Below are positions 58,375 to 64,000 of a stretch of DNA of 64,000 nt, piece after piece (positions within the stretch are counted from its first letter, which is position 1; every line of letters starts with the position of its first letter). Made by a program: the position numbers and the translations under genes. A model generated the notes under the pieces. That model was not told the DNA's origin. It saw nothing but the letters and a program-made list of their open reading frames with translations, and did not search any database. The stretch comes from Phoenix dactylifera (taxonomy: Eukaryota > Streptophyta > Magnoliopsida > Arecales > Arecaceae). The stretch spans positions 26,007,670 to 26,071,669 of the forward strand of contig NC_052395.1 of assembly GCF_009389715.1 (NCBI RefSeq). Direction: 5' to 3'.

Positions 58375-58750
58375 CTCCTCCCAAATCCTAGACTTCCGAT
58401 GCGGTTCTTGTTCTCTTCTATTCTCGGATCTGTTCCTATTTGCCATTTTGTCTTCTTTGGTGTGGAACTCCAAACAAGATTTCAAGGGCACCTTCGGGAT
58501 CCGACGGTTCCTAGATCCCGGTGGGGACGTTGGCTCTCCGTCGGAGTGGGGAGGAGGTGGTATCGGCGGCCGGCCTGTTAACGAGTCAAACCAAGCCCGA
58601 GCCCGAACCTTTGCTTTGCCAAGCAAGTCCGAGTTCGAGCCCAATACAGAGCTCACTACCGAGTCCGAGCCTAAGGATTTGTGAAATGAGCCGAGCCCAA
58701 CCCTCCCAGGCTCGGGTTCGACTCGGCTCGTCAACAGGCCCATGAGCAAT

Positions 58751-59985
58751 ATGCATCCATATTTTCTGGATCTGAATCAGCTCTCAGCCGACAACAGGTC
58801 TTCTGGAAACCAATAAGCTATTGTTATATGTTAATAAAATCTATATTAGATTTATTTGGGTGGACCGCCATTATAAAGTTACAAACCTCCCATCGTGAAC
58901 CGTACAGCACTCAAAGTCTGAAGCTAATTAAATATGCCATGTATTCTAAGTGTAAGATTCCTGCAAAGAGAGATGCAGAAGATTTAGTCAGATTTTGGCA
59001 CTTGCATATGAGAAGATTTTATAATCTAACATGGTGAGGATAAATGGTCTCATGCAGTGCCAATCACATGCCGCCATGAACATCAGCATGCGTTCCTTTT
59101 AACTAATGCAATTAAAAGGACGATTCCACGGAACACCATGATGTAGTCGGCTCCATTCCATGCTCTTACATGGTGCTCCGCCAATTGGATGCCCAAACTT
59201 TTACGCGGCGTTGACCCACGCCCCCTGTATTGGATAATATTGACTGGGCTGTCAGCTGGCCTTCGCTTGTTTACTCTTCCTTTCCTCTTCAATTTCGGGT
59301 CATCAAAAAAATATTGACTTGGGATTGGCAGCCGTACTCGGAGACGTTTTTATGTCTCTAGTGGCATTGGATGAGGCATGGACTGAATCCCATGGCTGCA
59401 GTTTATGGATTAATGGAAGCTATTTTCAGGTTTCAATGTCCTCGTTATTGGGACAGGCCAAATTTTTATTTATTTTTAAAAACCCAAGGTGTTCAAGCTT
59501 GACATGTTCGAGAAACAAAGATCTAAGTAATGTTTAAGCTTCACGCCTTTCCTAATTAAAAAGAAAAACAAATCCTTTTTTTAATTCTTGCATTCTTTCT
59601 TTTTGAATTAAAGTAGATGAAAGCTTGCCTAATGTAAAAGCTAAAGCAAAATTGAATTTAGGCCTCTAATATTCAACATCTCTTGTCTTTACCAACTCAA
59701 CCCATTGGCATCCTCCTTCATTGAGACAGTTGTTTAGCTAATCATGATGTTCAAAGTTCAAAAACAGCTTGTTGGTTTTGCATTCTACACATTATTCAAT
59801 ATGTAAAACCAGCTACAGTATTAGTCAAATGAATTGTAGTTGCTTACCTCAGTAGGCAGAGAATGACCAAGATAGAGTTAGCCACCATGTTTTCGAACCT
59901 TTGAAAACCGCTCCTGATTTTGTGATTGTTAGTTTGGAGCACGTGTTAAATTGCATATATCTTCAGGACTAGGCTTTCTACGTTA
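58751..59985. other. Unannotated spacer between genes 2 and 3
   Basis: No recognisable exon, repeat or transposon ends. Short open frames lack family motifs. Confidence 0.45.
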
Positions 59986-59988
59986 GAG

Positions 59989-60900
59989 TTTTTTTTTTTT
60001 TTTTTTGAATTAAAAGGGAGGCAAGGTGCCACTAAGGCGGCAAATGAGTCGGATCTGGTTTTAAGTGACTCCGGTCCGACCCGGTTTCTTATTTGGGTCC
60101 TAATTTTGAACTCAAACTCGATTCGGTTGAAAATCGGGTCGGGTCGAGTCAGATCCATGCCTACAAATTTTGATCCGACGGGTCATTCGGGTCGGGTCAG
60201 ATCCGAGTCCGGGTCTGAGTCTGCGTATTTTTATATTTAAAATTCCACTATATAATAGTAAATAATATCAAGTAAAAAAAATGGATCGGGTCGGATCCGG
60301 ATCCGGGTCGAGATTAGGTAAACCCGACCTGACTCGAAAAATAGAATGGATCCAAATTTAGGACCCGACCGGGCCCTGCGGGTTCTAAAATTCAGATCAG
60401 GTCGGGTCTTATGCGGATCGGATCACGGGTCGACCCGACCCATTTGCAGCCCTAGGTGCCACCCCTTTTATTCAGGAGAATAGATAATGTACACCAAAAT
60501 ATTTAGAAGGAAAATAGCCGGAAGAGATGGAGGTAGAAGAAGAATACCTCTTTCCGTTATGTCCATACACACAGGCACACAGCGATGAAGTCAGCTAATT
60601 TCAGCGGGGTCTTGTTTAAAGAAACTTCGACTTGTTCCACAATATGGAGTGTCCCTCTTGCATTTTCTTGGAACAGAGATTCTCCTGCATCTGATACAAT
60701 CTGGAAGATCTTTTGCAAGACTGCATAAGCAGATGAGCTTTTCCTCAGGAAGATCCTATAAACTGATGAGCTTCCCAGCACAAGGCTGCAACTATCTGAT
60801 CCCCAGCTCTTCTTGAGGCTTGGAATTTTTGGCATCTCCAAGAGGTCTGAATGTTAAGCTGGATCTTAATGGCATTGTTAGAGATCCTTAATAAAACATT
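59989..60900 (-). pseudogene. Possible LINE 3' end with 95-codon frame, split by a hAT-like MITE
   Basis: On the minus strand a sequence ending ggggtggcaccttgcctcccttttaattc leads into a run of about 19 A (Ts at 59989-60006). A MITE sits in its middle (60033-60454). Upstream, 60557-60841 is open for 94 aa (MEMPKIPSLKKSWGSDSCSL and on) without a domain I can name. A degraded LINE 3' part is the most economical reading of the tail. Confidence 0.4.
60033..60454. mobile_element. 422-bp hAT-like MITE
   Basis: Perfect 8-bp duplication ggtgccac (60025-60032 and 60455-60462). Ends: TAAGGCGGCAAATGAGTCGG and, reversed, TAGGGCTGCAAATGGGTCGG, with dense gggtcgggtcggatccggat subterminal repeats. Same end family as 43061-44150 but internally deleted. 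Confidence 0.88.
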
Positions 60901-61153
60901 AATATTCATATCCAATTAACTATTTGTGCATTATCATAACATCAACTCTACACGTGCATTGGATTCTAATAGGATCTTTAATGTACTATAAGCTCTCATA
61001 CATATCTATCAAGATTACTGGCGTCTTAGAAGATCATGAATCTTCTACAAAGGGCTGATGGCAAGTAGCATTAGCTCACTTCTATGCGCACAGGTAACAG
61101 TAGCAACAGAATATATATATCTCATTAATCTTGATACAGAGCAGAGATACTCA

Positions 61154-61159
61154 TTTATT
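61154..61159 (-). terminator. Putative polyadenylation signal of gene 3
   Basis: aataaa on the minus strand about 20 nt after the stop codon of gene 3. Confidence 0.4.
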
Positions 61160-61179
61160 ACTCTCCCCTCACGTCAATT

Positions 61180-63544
61180 CTATGCAGTATCCGCATAGAA
61201 GTCCTCGATCACCACACGAATAGCAATTGGAATCCTTACCGAATGAAATCCATCCCACCAAGTTAAGCTCCCAAACATGTAGTCGCCTTGCACTTTGTGA
61301 ATGGACGTGAAGGTTACTTTAAAGGTCCGCATCTTGTTTTCGGCATTGAACTCAAGGGTCGAAGGCTCTGCAAGCATATGAACACCTGGTGGAGGTTGGA
61401 GAACAGCTTCATATATAGCATCAACCTTACCCACATTAGTAACAGTCCTCCAAATTGTCACGGTATCTTTGAGATTTGGAATGGCGATGGAGGGGAGGTT
61501 TAGGTAATACAGAGGTTCTAGCTCTGAGCCACAAATCTGAAATGGTGCTAAAGTGCAATTGAAGAACTTGTAGTAGTCTTTTGGATTGATATCATAAATA
61601 AGGCCAGGGTCAGCAGCTTTGTTTGGATCGATATGGCCTCCCCCATAGTCGAAAGGATCGGCAATCTTCCTTGGGAGTCCCTCTGCTTGTATTGGCATGC
61701 CAAATCCATTGGTAATGGATGCTTCAACATTGTCGAGCATGGCCCAGTGAATAATGGTCTGAAAGTTGAAATTAAACAGTTCAAAGTAAAAACAGGTTTG
61801 AAATACGCACCTGTGGTCACGAGTGCTGATCTTATGGCAGCGTGAGACCACTCAGGATGCAGGGATTTTAGCAGAGCTACCACTCCTGATACATGCGGAC
61901 AAGCTGCTGAGGTTCCTGAACCAAACATATATGAGTTCCTTCTCGCTGCCAAGATGCTGACTCCAGGTGCAGCAATATCAGGCTGCAAAAATATTTAACC
62001 GTTACTCTGTTTGATTGACTATGGGAAGCTGCTGAAATAAAGGCTTTCTATTTGTGATAATATTAATTTTAAAAAAAAGCAAGACCTTGAAAGGCTACAA
62101 TGCCTATGTTGTGTTGAAACAACATCATTGTGTTTACAACTTACATGTTATTTTAGCTGAGCAATAAATTGATTTCATTTTTATACCTTGAGCAAACCGG
62201 GAAACAGAATCGCTGGACCTCTCGAAGAAAATGCTGCCACCTTTGGAGACAAAACCTCTTTCCCTACAACATTGCGCGTCAGCTCTACACTCACCATTGG
62301 ATCACTGCTCGACCCCATCAAATGTTAGAGCAGAAGACGACTGTTAATGAATCTTAGACAATGTTCATGAAATCGAAGATAAAAGCTTGCCTTGCACTGT
62401 CTATATAATTGAAGATCTGATTTGCTGTCTCAAAGTCGACTAGAACACAAGGTATGCCTTCACAACCTTGGGTCGTTACGAGGAAATTGGTGGTGTATTG
62501 TGCAAAAATCAGTCCCTCACCCCCAGCTTTCAGAACATTGGAGAGTGCTACAGAGAATAGAGATGTTGGTGAGACCAAAGCGGCCACGCACAGGACAATT
62601 GTTCCAGCTAGGTTCGTTCCATTCAACGAATTCTCAGTGCAGCTGCAGAAATGTTAGGCAGGGTCAAGAGTGCATGGATGTTTACGTTGAACTTCACAAT
62701 CCGGTTGAGATTTATTGTACCTATCGCCATAAGCTAGTGGCTTGAATTTGCTCTTGGGGTGGTCTTTGGTGGAGCTGTAGAAGATGGATTGGCCCTGTAA
62801 GCAAGGAGACATGGCTTAATGGCTTAGCATTGACTTGCAGATCGCAAATTTCCGAAATGTAATGCTTAAAGTTTCTCAGAATAATAGATGTATGCAACGA
62901 TTAACGAGTTGGTTTTCATACCACAAAACTCTGATGGTCTCCAAGGGTAATAACAGTAGGAAAAGACCGGTCGATTGTGCTGGCGGCCACTGTTATGACC
63001 CAAGGGGCGGTGTTTGACAGGGTCTGAGGCATGGGGCCTTGGTTCCCGGCCGAATACACCACTGTTATCCCTTTGGCCACGGCATGCAACGAACCAAATG
63101 ACTCCTCGTCCACCGTAAGCGATAGGGATAGGATATCCACCCCATCATGAATAGCGTCATCTATGGCCTTGAGCACCGTTGCGCTGTTACCGGCTCCGCG
63201 GCCCCTCCCGGTTCCCCACACTGCCTTGTAGATGGCCAGCCGGGCACGGGGCGCACCGCCTCTTGCCACACCGGCGCCGAGCCCGTGGAAGCTTACGTTC
63301 TCCACGATGGAGCCGGCAGCCGTGGAGGCCGTGAAGGTGCCATGGCCGTTGGCATCCCGGGGGGACAAGAAATCGTTCTTGAGGTTCCTCTCGCTGATCC
63401 CAGCAGTGTAGTATCGAGCTCCGATGATCTTCCGGCTGCAATTATTTGTGTCGAATGCCGCTCCAACCTCGCATATTCCTTTCCACCGTGAGGGTATGGG
63501 GCCATATCCATCATCATTAAAGCTCTTCGATTCAGGCCATATCC
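61180..63544 (-). CDS. Subtilisin-like serine protease, SBT3-type (gene 3), 5' end outside window
   Basis: Exons 5-10 on the minus strand: 63544-62922, 62794-62721, 62642-62391, 62304-62187, 61982-61811, 61721-61180, all in frame with genes 1 and 2 and of near-identical length. Exon 5 holds the catalytic His (NGHGTFTAS) and the oxyanion Asn (YSAGN); exon 9 holds the catalytic Ser (GTSAACPH); exon 7 is the PA domain; the C-terminus ends FYADTA. Exons 1-4 (signal peptide, propeptide, catalytic Asp) should lie to the right of the window. Oddities: the second His of the usual HGTHT is Phe, and Met after the catalytic Ser is Ala. Intron 7 has a GC donor (GCAAG/GCAAGC) as in gene 2. Probably functional if the missing exons are intact. 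Confidence 0.9.
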
Positions 63545-64000
63545 CTAAGAGAGTGTTGCATCATCAGATTATTTCCTACGTCGGGCTTCAACATCTAACT
63601 AGCCTTATTAAGTTTTCATTCCATTTTGTTCCTTTCGAACATAAAATTAAATCGCTAGCAAAAAAAAAAAAATTAATGGAAAAATAAAAACATCGTACCA
63701 TGGCTTTCTTTGTAATACTAGTAGTGGAATGCTATTGAAAGCCTATTTAGTATTTTAAAATATTTTTAGTAATTTTTAGTATTTGAAGAAATTAAAAAAA
63801 ATTATGAAGCTGAGATCTAGCCCGAAGCTTGAAACCAAGTAAGGTTGGGCTTGGGCCAGGAAGGTGCAAAGGCTAGGCTTGACTAAGCCGGGTCTCAGCA
63901 AATTAGGTTGACTTTTGGGCAATGCTCAAGCCCAACCCATGAACAACTTTAACTCTAGGTAAGCGATTAAAATCATTTGTAAACCAGGAAAGGGGCACCA
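63545..64000 (-). other. Start of intron 4 of gene 3
   Basis: Intron sequence upstream of exon 5. From about 63810 it contains gcccgaagcttgaaaccaag, gttgggcttgggcc and caagcccaacccatgaacaac, the style of subterminal repeats of the hAT-like elements in this window. Intron 4 of gene 3 therefore probably also carries an insertion running past the edge. Confidence 0.5.

Larger units (their letters stand above)
57646..58742. mobile_element. hAT-like element carrying gene fragments (Pack-type), upstream of gene 2
   Basis: Terminal inverted repeats: TAGACCGGTTAACGAGCCGAG at the left and, reversed, TGGGCCTGTTGACGAGCCGAG at the right, each followed by clusters of cgagcccgagc. Near-perfect 8-bp duplication: tgaggaat (57638-57645) and tgagcaat (58743-58750). 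Instead of transposase, the interior holds unrelated gene-like pieces, including a RabA GTPase segment and a Glu/Lys-rich frame. It begins only about 200 bp upstream of the gene 2 start codon. Confidence 0.75.

Overview
The window looks like a transposon-rich stretch of a flowering-plant nuclear genome. Evidence: intron-containing plant subtilases with GT-AG and GC-AG introns, plant L1-type LINEs, LTR retrotransposons with 5-bp target-site duplications (TSDs), and hAT-like elements with 8-bp TSDs. The style of the GC-rich CCGAGCTC-repeat LTR element suggests a monocot, possibly a palm; that is a guess.

Layout. 1-8050: a tandem array of a ~2.3 kb unit (three full copies and a disrupted fourth) with no recognisable gene. 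8050-11870: LINE and LTR relics and a possible orphan first exon. 11870-23360 and 29345-35335: old segmental duplications carrying at least four broken copies of exons from an RRP6-like 3'-5' exoribonuclease (the nuclear exosome-associated DEDD nuclease). Two copies form a large inverted repeat (arms 11868-14546 and 16040-18691). 23370-27690: a structurally complete but non-coding LTR retrotransposon (LARD-like) with perfect AAATT TSDs. 32430-36760: minus-strand LINE fragments.

37296-64000 is the genic part: a cluster of three SBT3-type subtilisin-like proteases. Gene 1 (+, 37296-41200) and gene 2 (-, 51213-57442) each reconstruct as complete ten-exon genes (736 and 741 aa) with identical intron positions and intact Asp/His/Asn/Ser catalytic residues. 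Gene 3 (-, 61180 to beyond 63544) runs off the right edge. They are secreted proteases with an I9 propeptide, an S8 domain with an inserted PA domain, and a C-terminal Fn3-like domain. Their order and shared structure indicate tandem duplication with an inversion.

The space between and inside these genes is filled by nested insertions: an old LINE split by a hAT-like element and by a 6.3 kb full-length LINE with a 13-bp TSD; a 2.4 kb solo LTR with a GTGGC TSD in intron 4 of gene 2; a hAT-like element upstream of gene 2 that carries an exon fragment of a RabA/Rab11-type GTPase; and a 39-bp LINE stub with an 18-bp TSD just upstream of the gene 1 TATA box.

I found no convincing tRNA or rRNA gene and no CRISPR array. 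All coordinates and translations were worked out by eye; similarities to protein families are by motif recognition, not by database search.
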